A stretch of DNA of 58,387 nucleotides from Planctomycetes bacterium TMED75 (lineage in GTDB: Bacteria; Planctomycetota; Phycisphaerae; Phycisphaerales; SM1A02). The position numbers were made by a program, and so were the translations under genes. The stretch lies in NCBI GenBank assembly GCA_002171655.1, contig NHEC01000063.1, positions 1 through 58,387 on the forward strand, read 5' to 3'. A model generated the notes under the pieces. It was given only the letters and a program-made list of their open reading frames with translations. It was not told where the DNA came from and ran no database searches. This document shows positions 42,842 to 51,800 of the stretch, piece by piece. Numbering within the stretch: position 1 is the stretch's first letter; each line of letters opens with the position of its first letter.

Positions 42842-42919
42842 ATGAAGAAGCAGAGCATGCGTCTGATGAGCCAGACTGCTGGAACCAACAGTTTTGCGCC
42901 TCCCGTGGAGAGAACGTGA
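42842..42919 (+). CDS. Small ORF with strong ribosome site (25 codons)
   Basis: ATG at 42842 opens a 25-residue peptide, MKKQSMRLMSQTAGTNSFAP and five more. AGGAGGTG ends 3 bases before the ATG, close to a perfect Shine-Dalgarno (spacing slightly short from the core). It is too short to judge by composition. It sits between the efflux operon and the ABC-F gene, 470 bases before the latter. It may be a leader peptide, a genuine small protein or chance. Confidence 0.3.
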   Translation: MKKQSMRLMSQTAGTNSFAPPVERT

Positions 42920-43392
42920 GACGTGCATCTGCTCAACGGTCCCGCCCCTGGCCCAGGACACATCGGCAGCTGGTGCAGAACGTCCCAGTGAATGCAGGTT
43001 GAACAACAGTCCGAATCCGGGAAGTGATCGATCTGATACTCCAAGGACCCAGTACAACACTGCATTGGGGGCGTACGTCCCAATTCAAACAGAGAGGACT
43101 GGATTGAACTGACCAACGGGAGCGTGGATCGAGAGCCGGCTGAGGGCGTTCGCCAGAATGACATACGCTGCACGGGTTGGCGGCTGTGTATTCAATGAAA
43201 CAGATCAGTCGACGCAACATGGCCGTGATCGGCAACCTCAGGACATCGAGAAGTGTGCGGTTGATTTCGTATCACGAAGTTGAGCGATGAGCCCCGGGTC
43301 AGAGCGTTCGGTTGAGGCTAACATAGTCAGTACTTTTCTTCGCTCTGATCGTCGGCAGCACTATTTGGTGCCTGTGGGACCGCACTGTACAT

Positions 43393-45252
43393 ATGGCGAC
43401 ACTTCTTACCGCTCGTGATCTATCTAAATCTTTCCCTTCGAATGAACTGTTCAACGGGGTTGGTTTTCACATTGAGGAAGGCGAACGCCTGGGACTGATC
43501 GGGCCCAATGGAGCGGGCAAGTCGACATTGCTCAAGATCCTCGCAGAGCTTGAACCTCCTGATACCGGGGAATTGATCCACCGCAAAGGCTTGACCATGC
43601 GATACGTGGCCCAAGATGATTCCTTTCCCGAGGGGGCAACTCCACTTTCGGTGGTCACTGAAGCATTGAGCACTCTGCTACCCGATGAGCTCGATCGACA
43701 CACCAAGGCATCGATTGCACTTTCCAAACTTGGCTTCGAAGATCCAGCGCGGCCGGTGTCCTCGCTTTCCGGGGGATGGCAAAAGCGTCTTTCGCTGGCC
43801 TGCGCGTTGTCTGCAGAACCTGACCTGCTCTTTCTCGATGAACCCACAAATCATCTGGACATGGAAGGAGTCCTCTGGCTCGAGAACTTCGTTCGGCACT
43901 CCCGCGCGGCGATGGTCTTCATTACTCATGATCGCGTTTTTCTCGAGCACACCGCGGAGCGCATTGTGGAACTCTCACCCGCTTATCCAGGTGGCACCTT
44001 TGAAGCCAAGGGCAACTACAGCGAATTCCTCCGCCGCAAGGATCACTTTCTCGAAACCCAGTCCCAGGCCGAGGCGGCACTTGCCAACAAGGTCCGAAGA
44101 GATACCGCCTGGCTTCGCCAGGGCATTCAGGGTCGCCAGACTCGAAACAAGACCCAAGTGGAGCAGGCGCAACGCCGACGTTCGGAACTCAAAGCCACCA
44201 AGGGGCGAAACACGGCCCCGAGGCGGACTGCCCAGATCGATTTCCAGGCGACGGAGCGAAAGACGAAACGCCTGCTCTCGCTCCACTCGGTGCGCAAGAG
44301 CATGGGCGACAAGATGCTCTTTCAGTCACTGGACCTCGTACTGACCCCCGGTCAGCGCCTGGGCTTGCTCGGGGTCAACGGTTCGGGCAAGACCACGCTC
44401 CTTCGATTGATGTCAGGTGAGCTTGAGCCTGATTCCGGAACCATCAAGCGTGCAGCCGATCTACGAACGGTTGTTTTCAGTCAGCATCGTGGGACTCTTG
44501 ATCCAACTCAGACACTGCAGGAAGCGCTTTGTCCGGTCGGAGACACCGTTGACTACCGAGGAAAAATGCTCCATGTGACCGGTTGGGCTCGAAAGTTTCT
44601 CTTCGAACCTGACCAGCTTGCGACGCGGGTGGAACTTCTCTCCGGTGGAGAACAAGCTCGGCTGCTCATTGCGAACCTGATGCTTGAGCCGGCTGATGTT
44701 CTCTTGATGGATGAGCCGACCAATGATCTGGACATTCCCTCCCTCGAGGTTCTCGAGGAGGCCATGCTCGAGTTCCCAGGTGCGCTGGTGCTCGTTACCC
44801 ACGACCGCTTCATGCTGGAACGGGTCACCACCGAGCTCATCGGACTTGATGATGCTGAAGGGTTCAAGCACCTCCCGGATATGGCCCAATGGCTTGATTA
44901 CCTGCGCAAGCGCAAGAAGACTGCGGCTCCTCGGAAGCAGGACTCCAATTCGCCCAGGGATTCGCAGGCGGGCTCGAAATCCAGTAACTCCCAATCACCT
45001 GGTGCCAGCGCTCAGAAAAAGCTTGGGTACATGCAACAACGAGAATATGACTCGATGGAGCAGAGCATCCAGGAGGCTGAAGTGGAAGTTCAACGTATTC
45101 GAGAGCTCACGGCAGATACCAAATTGCTTGCTGATCACGTGCGTGCGACCAAGCTCTTCAAGGAACTTCACGATGCGGAGGCGACTGTGAAACGTCTCTA
45201 CGATCGATGGGAGCAACTCGAATTGATGCGAGGCGGAGAGGCGGGGGGGTGA
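43393..45252 (+). CDS. uup: ABC-F family ATPase, Uup-like
   Basis: A 619-residue protein with two ABC ATPase domains and no membrane helices. Walker A motifs are GPNGAGKST (37-45) and GVNGSGKTT; signature motifs LSGGWQKR and LSGGEQAR; Walker B LLFLDEPTNHLD and VLLMDEPTNDLD. The linker between domains and the C-terminal coiled-coil tail (about 520-610; QREYDSMEQSIQEAEVEVQRI) identify the Uup subgroup, which binds ribosomes or branched nucleic acid. Start ATG 43393 gives the standard N-terminus; no Shine-Dalgarno seen. Confidence 0.92.
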   Translation: MATLLTARDLSKSFPSNELFNGVGFHIEEGERLGLIGPNGAGKSTLLKILAELEPPDTGELIHRKGLTMRYVAQDDSFPEGATPLSVVTEALSTLLPDELDRHTKASIALSKLGFEDPARPVSSLSGGWQKRLSLACALSAEPDLLFLDEPTNHLDMEGVLWLENFVRHSRAAMVFITHDRVFLEHTAERIVELSPAYPGGTFEAKGNYSEFLRRKDHFLETQSQAEAALANKVRRDTAWLRQGIQGRQTRNKTQVEQAQRRRSELKATKGRNTAPRRTAQIDFQATERKTKRLLSLHSVRKSMGDKMLFQSLDLVLTPGQRLGLLGVNGSGKTTLLRLMSGELEPDSGTIKRAADLRTVVFSQHRGTLDPTQTLQEALCPVGDTVDYRGKMLHVTGWARKFLFEPDQLATRVELLSGGEQARLLIANLMLEPADVLLMDEPTNDLDIPSLEVLEEAMLEFPGALVLVTHDRFMLERVTTELIGLDDAEGFKHLPDMAQWLDYLRKRKKTAAPRKQDSNSPRDSQAGSKSSNSQSPGASAQKKLGYMQQREYDSMEQSIQEAEVEVQRIRELTADTKLLADHVRATKLFKELHDAEATVKRLYDRWEQLELMRGGEAGG

Positions 45253-45263
45253 ATGCCCTTGTC

Positions 45264-45617
45264 CTAGCCTGCCGGAACCAAGACGATCCGATCAGCCACG
45301 AAGACAGCATCCCGGAGCTGACCCGTTGCTTCGGCCGGTCGGATGGCATTGCATAAACCATCGGCTGCGTGGGCATCGCCGTGGTCATCAATTGAACTTC
45401 CGGAAACGTAGTAGGCCTGGCCATCAAACCGTACCGCGAGGGTGCATCCCTGCCCGGGAAGGTCGAAGAGGCATTGACCGCATCCTGCCTCCACGACCCG
45501 GGATGTGACGGTTTCGTCGCGGCTGGAACTGATGGTCGGTGAGTTCCGTTCGCAAGCGACGAAGGCCAGGCTTGTTCCGAGGATGAGGGCGGTCCTGAAA
45601 GTGATCGAAGCGTTCAT
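45264..45617 (-). CDS. Cysteine-containing lipoprotein, DUF6370-like
   Basis: A 117-residue lipoprotein: lipobox FVAC near residue 22, then VEAGCGQCLFDLPGQGCTLAV, a beta strand with GQAYYVSG, and DDHGDAHAADGLCNAIR. This cysteine/DDHGDAHA pattern matches, from memory, the DUF6370 family of uncharacterised bacterial proteins. The C-G-Q-C pair and H/D cluster suggest metal binding, which is inference. It starts 27 bases from the divergent FAD enzyme gene and ends 11 bases from the convergent uup stop. Confidence 0.72.
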   Translation of the reverse strand: MNASITFRTALILGTSLAFVACERNSPTISSSRDETVTSRVVEAGCGQCLFDLPGQGCTLAVRFDGQAYYVSGSSIDDHGDAHAADGLCNAIRPAEATGQLRDAVFVADRIVLVPAG

Positions 45618-45644
45618 ATCTCAAGCGTACATCACCTTGGGGAT

Positions 45645-46934
45645 ATGAGCACATTGTCTCCGGTGGATTACCATATCGGTATGAACGAATCTGAATCAAG
45701 CCTGCCAGTTGTGGTCATCGGTGCCGGGTTGGCCGGACTGAGCTGTGCACGTACGTTGGTCTCCCACGACGTTGATGTCCTGGTGGTTGAAGCATCAAAT
45801 CGCGTCGGTGGTCGATTGGGAAGCCGACGAGTCAATGGTGTCAGCTGCGAGCTTGGGTTCCAGGTGTCGATGTCCAACTACACCAGCCTCGAGTCCCTGG
45901 TCCCACGTCAGGAGCTGCCTCGCCATGCATTCGTATCTGGCGCCGTCGTGGTGGAACAGTCTGGCCGGTGTCCGATCATCGATCCGCGCCGTGCACCCCT
46001 CTCCGCTTTCGCACCCTGGTGGCGCGGCCTGGTCGGAATCCGGGATGTCATCGGAGTGGCTCGCTGCCGGTCATTCGCTCGAAAACCACGTCAACGCCAT
46101 CTGGGCCAGTCAACCGAAGAACTGATGGCAGAGCTTGGCTTCAGTGAGCGCTTCAAGGAGTCGTTTCTGCGCCCGTTCTTCGGAGGCGTCCTGTTGGATG
46201 AGGGATTGAGCGCACCGGCAGTACGCTTCTTGTCCGCATTTGATCGATTTGCCCATGGGGCTGCGGAGCTTCCTGATGGAGGAATGCAATCCTTGGCCGA
46301 CGCCATGGCGCGGCCCCTGGCCGCGCGCGTCCGCTTGAACCAAACCGTCGAGTCGATCCAGAGCAATCAGGTCACCCTCCGCGACGGGACTCAGCTGGCC
46401 GCCCGGGCAGTCGTCCTGGCACTGCCTCGGCCAGAGGCTTTACGATTGCTCGGTCGTCGGGAAGAGCCCACTCAGGAGGCGTGGCATGGGACCATGTCGG
46501 TCCATCTGCTCGCTGATTCCATCCTTCCTGTCGGTCGATTGATCTACCTCAATGGACGCGGCTGTGGTCGGCTGAATCTGGTGTGCTGTCCAAGCCTCGT
46601 CGCTCCTGGAATCGCCCCTGAAGGAACCACTTCGATCCACGCAAGTCTTCGACCGGGTCTCTTTCCCGAACTTTCAAAGCATGATCCCGAGCGATTCATT
46701 CGAGAGATCCGTGAGGAAGCGGGTTCGATTCTGGGAGTCAGCTGCGATGGCTGGGCGCACGTCACCACCACCGTGGTTCCCCACGCCTTGCCCCGGCGTA
46801 CTTTCGATCCCCAGCTCGAGGAACTCCCCGAAGGTGTGGTGGTCGCGGGTGACTGGTTCAGCACGCCTTCTATCGAATCTGCGGTTCAGTCCGGCATCAA
46901 TGCCGGCATAGAGCTCGCGATCGACTCACGATGA
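45645..46934 (+). CDS. FAD-dependent amine-oxidase/phytoene-desaturase-like enzyme
   Basis: A 429-residue flavoprotein. VVVIGAGLAGLSCARTL is the dinucleotide-binding site and VVEASNRVGGRLGSRRVNG the adjoining FAD contact of the NAD(P)-binding Rossmann amine-oxidase group; near the end, GVVVAGDWFSTPSIESAV is the second FAD segment. The group covers protoporphyrinogen oxidases, desaturases and amine oxidases, so substrate is open. ATG 45645 is used; ATG 45681 would shorten it by 12 residues and is nearly as plausible. A hairpin follows the stop. Confidence 0.82.
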   Translation: MSTLSPVDYHIGMNESESSLPVVVIGAGLAGLSCARTLVSHDVDVLVVEASNRVGGRLGSRRVNGVSCELGFQVSMSNYTSLESLVPRQELPRHAFVSGAVVVEQSGRCPIIDPRRAPLSAFAPWWRGLVGIRDVIGVARCRSFARKPRQRHLGQSTEELMAELGFSERFKESFLRPFFGGVLLDEGLSAPAVRFLSAFDRFAHGAAELPDGGMQSLADAMARPLAARVRLNQTVESIQSNQVTLRDGTQLAARAVVLALPRPEALRLLGRREEPTQEAWHGTMSVHLLADSILPVGRLIYLNGRGCGRLNLVCCPSLVAPGIAPEGTTSIHASLRPGLFPELSKHDPERFIREIREEAGSILGVSCDGWAHVTTTVVPHALPRRTFDPQLEELPEGVVVAGDWFSTPSIESAVQSGINAGIELAIDSR

Positions 46935-46940
46935 AAGAAA

Positions 46941-46969
46941 CATCCCTCGATGCCGAGCACCGAGGGATG
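46941..46969. terminator. Bidirectional terminator between convergent genes
   Basis: CATCCCTCG pairs with CGAGGGATG across an 11-base loop, between the FAD enzyme (plus) and the dockerin protein (minus). On the minus strand TTTCTTTC follows the stem, so it serves that direction best. Confidence 0.75.
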
Positions 46970-47001
46970 AAGGTTTCAATCAATGAGTTGTTGCCGCGCG
47001 A

Positions 47002-47997
47002 TTACGGGCAGACGAATCCCGAGTAGCAGACTTCTCCGCTGTAGAAGATGCCCGCCAGGCTCGCGCAGTTGGACTGGGTCGTCGTCGTGCAGGAGCCGTT
47101 GGCCTGACAGCAGGCACCGGAAGGATCCTTGGTGCCACCGAGGTCGTCATCGCAGGGGCCCCAGGCGCCGAGGAGGATGGTCAGGTCCGTCGGGCCGGTG
47201 GTGCCATCGTCGTCGAGGTCGGTCTCACTCGTGCCCCAGCCACCCAGCAGGATGGTGAGGTCCGTGGGACCGGTCTCGCGATCACCATCGAGGTCGGTGA
47301 GGCACGGGGTTGCCGGCTCGGGAGTGGGCGTGAAGGTCACGGCGAATCCGCATCGGTTGAAGATCTTCGCATCGTCGATCTGGAAGCCCCATGCGAACGT
47401 CATCGAGCCATCCTCGCGGATCTGGACCGGGGCATCACCGACTTCGAGATTCTCTGAACCATCGAGGCGAGTGAAGAAGTAGTCGACGCCCTGGACCACT
47501 TGGATGATGCCAGCTGATCCACCGCATCCGTTGACGCCGTCAACGGGGAACAGGGGGTTCTCGTAGCCGTTGCCGAAATCGAGGACGAACCGGTTGGCTT
47601 CCTGGATTCCAGTAGCGGTTTCTACGAAGAGGGGTTGACTTTCAGAGATGAACGGCGAGCCATCCTGGGTTTGCGCGATGACGGTCACCGTGACGGTGCC
47701 ATCCGCGTTACCGGTGCGAGTGGCGCTCATGACCTGGACGGTCGGAGTGGGTGCGCCACCAATGAGGCTGGCTGCCTCGTACAGGGGAACTGGTCCACCG
47801 CCGACTACTGGAGTAAATGGGTTTCCCGTGAATGGCAGGTTGACTGCAAGGGGGGTGGCGCCAAGGGGCGCTGTGAACTGGTCACCGAGGAGTACCAGTG
47901 CGGTGCCGCCTGCATAGGTGTCCTCTGCAACCGCGTTCATGGTCACACCGGCAGTAGTGGCGATCACCGAAGACAGGGCAAGTGCTCGAAGGGTCAT
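47002..47997 (-). CDS. Secreted dockerin protein with GACC cysteine module
   Basis: A 331-residue exported protein. Signal peptide to about residue 24; a beta-rich domain of unknown family (about 25-225) with one disulfide candidate pair (C158/C216); a dockerin-like pair at 234-282 (DLDGDRETGPTDLTILLG; DLDDDGTTGPTDLTILLG); then a C-terminal module, 294-330, with GACC...GSC....NC......G..C.....C. The two dockerin halves are almost identical to each other, suggesting recent duplication. Related GACC modules occur in the proteins at 52582 and 54228. Role unknown; likely extracellular or surface-bound. Confidence 0.8.
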   Translation of the reverse strand: MTLRALALSSVIATTAGVTMNAVAEDTYAGGTALVLLGDQFTAPLGATPLAVNLPFTGNPFTPVVGGGPVPLYEAASLIGGAPTPTVQVMSATRTGNADGTVTVTVIAQTQDGSPFISESQPLFVETATGIQEANRFVLDFGNGYENPLFPVDGVNGCGGSAGIIQVVQGVDYFFTRLDGSENLEVGDAPVQIREDGSMTFAWGFQIDDAKIFNRCGFAVTFTPTPEPATPCLTDLDGDRETGPTDLTILLGGWGTSETDLDDDGTTGPTDLTILLGAWGPCDDDLGGTKDPSGACCQANGSCTTTTQSNCASLAGIFYSGEVCYSGFVCP

Positions 47998-48226
47998 ATC
48001 TCTGTATCTCCTGTTAAGAGTACTGGCTGCTCTTTGCGGAGTAACCAGACAGTGCGTTCTTTCTTTCAGTTCTCAAAGTAGCCCATAAATTGGGGTTATG
48101 AACCTGAAAGCCCGCATTGCGGGAAAATTACAGTTATTCCCTCCTAAATCAGGCACCGAAAGTAGGCACGTGGTTCGTGTTGAGTCGATAAATTAGCTCT
48201 ATAAACCCCTTCATGGAGCTCTATCA
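47998..48226. other. Divergent promoter region
   Basis: A 229-base gap between divergent exported-protein genes. CCCGC-ATT-GCGGG near 48111-48123 followed by AAAA is a small hairpin. TTGAGT and TATAAA elements occur near 48180-48206 but with only 14 bases between them, shorter than usual, so I do not call a promoter firmly. Confidence 0.3.
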
Positions 48227-48472
48227 ATGGCACATTCGAGAATGACTCTGCTGACTGTTTCCGGGCTGACGGCCCTCTCACTGGTGATTGGCTGCAAGAC
48301 CCACACCGAGTCTGACGCCTTGATCGGGGCCGGTGCCGGCGTCACGGCAGGCGCACTTATCGGAGGCCCGGTCGGGGCTGGCATTGGAGGTGCGGTTGGT
48401 GCGGGCTCTGGAGCACTGATTGGAAGCGAGCAGGATAAGGGCGAGAAGAAGAACGAAGAAGACGACGAGTGA
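48227..48472 (+). CDS. Glycine-zipper lipoprotein
   Basis: An 81-residue protein: lipobox VIGC near residue 23, then a glycine-zipper membrane segment (ALIGAGAGVTAGALIGGPVG and onward, about 31-66), and an acidic/lysine-rich tail ending EEDDE. GGAG lies 8 bases before the ATG. Such short glycine-zipper lipoproteins occur widely in outer membranes as packing or stabilising elements. Monocistronic. Confidence 0.82.
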   Translation: MAHSRMTLLTVSGLTALSLVIGCKTHTESDALIGAGAGVTAGALIGGPVGAGIGGAVGAGSGALIGSEQDKGEKKNEEDDE

Positions 48473-48802
48473 ATCCTGGCCTTCGAGTCCTCGACATCGC
48501 TTTCCATCGTCAAGATCTATAAAACGACTGTTTTATCGCCCACGGCGTGGTGCTGTTCACTGATCGTTGCCTCAGGTTGGCCGTTCTGTTCTGGCCTGAG
48601 GATCGGGTCTGCCCTAGTGGCTGGCATGGTTCAGGCAAGCCTCGTTTGAGGTCAGGTGATCTGGGTAAATTCAATCCACTCCGGAATTTGAACTGGAACT
48701 CTCCTCGAAAAAAACTAGCTTCGAAGAGTTCCAGTAAACAAGTCCGTCCTTCCCGAAACCGATGATTCGGGGGTGGGCACCCTCCGGTGGAGTGTTCGAG
48801 CC
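48473..48802. other. Gap with AT palindrome upstream of the large dockerin protein
   Basis: A 330-base gap. The only structure is ATAAAAC-GACT-GTTTTAT at 48519-48536, a perfect 7-bp inverted repeat 47 bases after the glycine-zipper stop. It could be that gene's terminator (T-rich 3' arm) or an operator. A GTG at 48773, in frame with the next gene, is not taken as its start. Confidence 0.4.
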
Positions 48803-51800
48803 ATGACGAAGATCATCAGCATTCGTGCGATGTTGTGCCTGTTTCTTGCCCTGACCTTCTCGCAGATTGCCGCCAACGGCGGTGGTGGAGGCGGTACTGA
48901 TTGCGATGCGGCCACAGGGGCGGACGTCATTGTTGGTGACCTCTACGACGTCACGGACTACGGGAGCGTTGGTGACCGATCGGCCTTCGCGGTTGGTACC
49001 TATTCATGCAACATCGGAACTGAGCCACTGGAATGGATTTCATCCAACAACCTGCATCCAGTCATCAGCCAGAACCTCTACCAGATCAAAGACGGTTCAA
49101 TCAAGCAGCTCGGCCAAAGCTGGCTCAAGCATGGCTTCTTCGCCTTGCAGAACAATCTCTGCTGTCCGACGTGCGACAGCGGAAGTTCCAGCTATCTGGG
49201 GGTTGGGTGCGCGGATCCCTACAGTGCCGGGCTCAATGGCTCGCAAACCGGCCTCGGTCCGAAATTCGAGGTGAATCCGCATACCGGCGTCTATCCCTAT
49301 CCTGCCACCGACCTCAACAACACTGGCAACTCCATCTACAAACGTCTGCAGGCCCGACACTCTGACCTAGCGCAAGGCGGTCAGTTTGTGGTTGAAGGTC
49401 AGTACATCGCACAGGACGACGCCGCTTCCGGGAACCAGAACAACAATTCCTCGTGGCGACCCGTGGGGATTTCAGGCAGCGGAACCAACTGGAGCATGTC
49501 TCTTCAAGGGTCCACTCAGCGTGAAGATCCCGCAATCAGAGCCTGGAAGTACTACGACGATTCCGTGGAACTGGTTGATCATCAGCTGCAACAAGACGGC
49601 CTGGTCATCGTCGGAAGCAAGGTCATTGAGAACAGTACCGGCAGCTGGACATATGAATATGCGATCCAGAACCTCAACAGCGAACGCGCAATTCGAAGCT
49701 TTACGGTTCCGATCACTCCCGGCGCCAACGTCAACAACCTCGGATTTCACGATGTCGACTACCACAGTGGAGAGCCATTCGATACTGCCGACTGGTCCGC
49801 TCAAGTCACCAGCAACTCTGTGCAATGGACAACTGATACCTATGCGTCAAACCCTGATGCAAATGCCCTGAGGTGGGGCACCCTCTACAACTTCAGCTTC
49901 ACTACGGATGCCTCTCCGGACAACGGATCGGTATTGCTTGGCCTCTTCAAGCCCGGTCCCGGACCAGATGTGGAGTCCGTCCTCATTCAAACTCCGGGAG
50001 GAACGATCGGTTTCATCGACTGCAACGGGAACGGCACCTCCGATTTCGACGACATTTCGTCTGGAGGCAGTTCTGACTGCAATGCCAACTCGGTTCCCGA
50101 CGAGTGTGAAGGTGTGGAGGATGGTCTGCTCCCCCTCGAGCCGGTGGCCAGCGGTCTCAGCTTCCCCACGCACTTGAGCTCACTTCCAGGGGACGCCGGA
50201 CGTCTCTACCTCACGGAATTAGGTGGACTGATTCGATACGAAGACCCCTCCAGCGGTGCTTCTGGGGTGTTTCTTGACATCACAGATCGAGTCAGTGTGG
50301 GCAGTCATCGGGGGCTGCTGTCGATGGCCTTTGATCCTGAGTTCGGAAGTACCAACAACCACTTTTTCGTCTCCTATACGGACTCAAGCGGTGATTCCGT
50401 GATCTCAAGGTTTACTGCAAGCAACTTGAGTTACACGAACCCTGGCTCAGAGTTCACCTTGCTCTCGGTGGCTCAGGACGCCGCCATCAACAACGGTGGG
50501 GGACTTGCCTTCGGGCCCGATGGCAAGCTGTACGTTGGGATCGGTGACGGTGGTATCAGTGGTGATGCCAATCGGCGCAGCCAGGATCCGCAGAATCTCC
50601 AGGGCAAGATCCTTCGTCTGGACCCCGACAACGCACCAAGTTTCATTCCCACGGACAACCCATTCGTGGGAAACCCCGCGGTAAGGGACGAAATATGGGC
50701 TCTGGGCGTACGCAATCCCTGGCGGTTCAGTTTCGACGGAAATACCGGTGATCTGTGGATCAGTGATCCGCAAGCTCAATCCGATGACGAAGTCAACGTC
50801 GAAATGGCCGGCAGCGGTGGCGGTGCGAACTACGGATGGAACTGCTTTGAAGGTGATGCGTCGTACGATTCGAGTGGTTGTGGCAATTCGGCACAATACG
50901 TCTTTCCGACTTTTCGACACACCCTTTCTGCGGGCAACTGTTCAATCATCGGGGGGCACGTCTACCGAGGCTGTTCGATTCCTCTGCTCAGTGGGCGTTT
51001 TGTCTACGCCGATTACTGCTCGGGGAGAGTGTATTCATACAACCCGGCGGATGGTTCGATCGAGGACCACACCGAAGATCTGGGATGGGAGAGTGCCCTT
51101 GGTTCAATTCTCTCGATCGGACGCGATACCGACGGTGAGCTCTATCTGGTTTCTGACTCGGGCGGGATCCATAGAGTGATCCCCGAAGTCATCGGGCCGG
51201 TGTGTGGCAACGGCATCGTCGAAGAAGGTGAATCCTGCGACGATGGCAATGAACTCCCAGGAGACGGTTGTTTTCAGTGTGCCGAAGAGACGGGTTCCGA
51301 CCTCTGTGAAACGGCATATGAAGTGGTGCTCGGTGACAACCTGTTCAATACCAGTTCGGCCTCCGCGGAACTGGCGGACCCCAGTGATGAACTCTGCCAG
51401 GGCACCTATCTGGACTGGCAGGGAAGTCGTGATGTCTGGTTCACATTCAATCCGACACTCAGTGGCGCACTTTCACTTTCGACTTGTGATGGCGGGTCCT
51501 ACGACACGTCTCTGGCTCTGTACCAGGGTGATTCCTGTTCCCAGCTGGTTCTGGTCGCCTGCAATGGAGATGGCTCTGGGGAATCAGGCTGCCAGGCCTA
51601 CTACTCTCGTATCTCCAACTTCTCAGTCGATGCGGGTGAGTCGTACTGGATTCGACTGGGCGGGTACAACGGCGAAGCGGGCGCAGGTACGCTCAGTGTC
51701 TCCTACGCTTCACGGGGGATTGACTGCAACAAGAACGGCATCGAGGATGCATTGGACCTCGCTGAAGCTCTGAGTTTCGACTGCAATGCCAATCTCATTC

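Larger units (their letters stand above)
42545..43392. other. Gap upstream of uup: structured region
   Basis: About 850 bases between divergent operon starts. It holds the hairpin at 42699-42735, the small ORF at 42842 and presumably promoters for the efflux operon and uup. The long minus-strand frame across it (42631-43173) is cysteine/serine-rich without family likeness and is rejected. Nothing else could be supported. Confidence 0.4.

Noticed and set aside
42631-43173. Minus-strand frame of 180 codons upstream of the efflux operon
   Set aside because: Composition (many C, S, R, P) and lack of a start signal look non-coding, and it competes with the small plus-strand ORF and hairpin.
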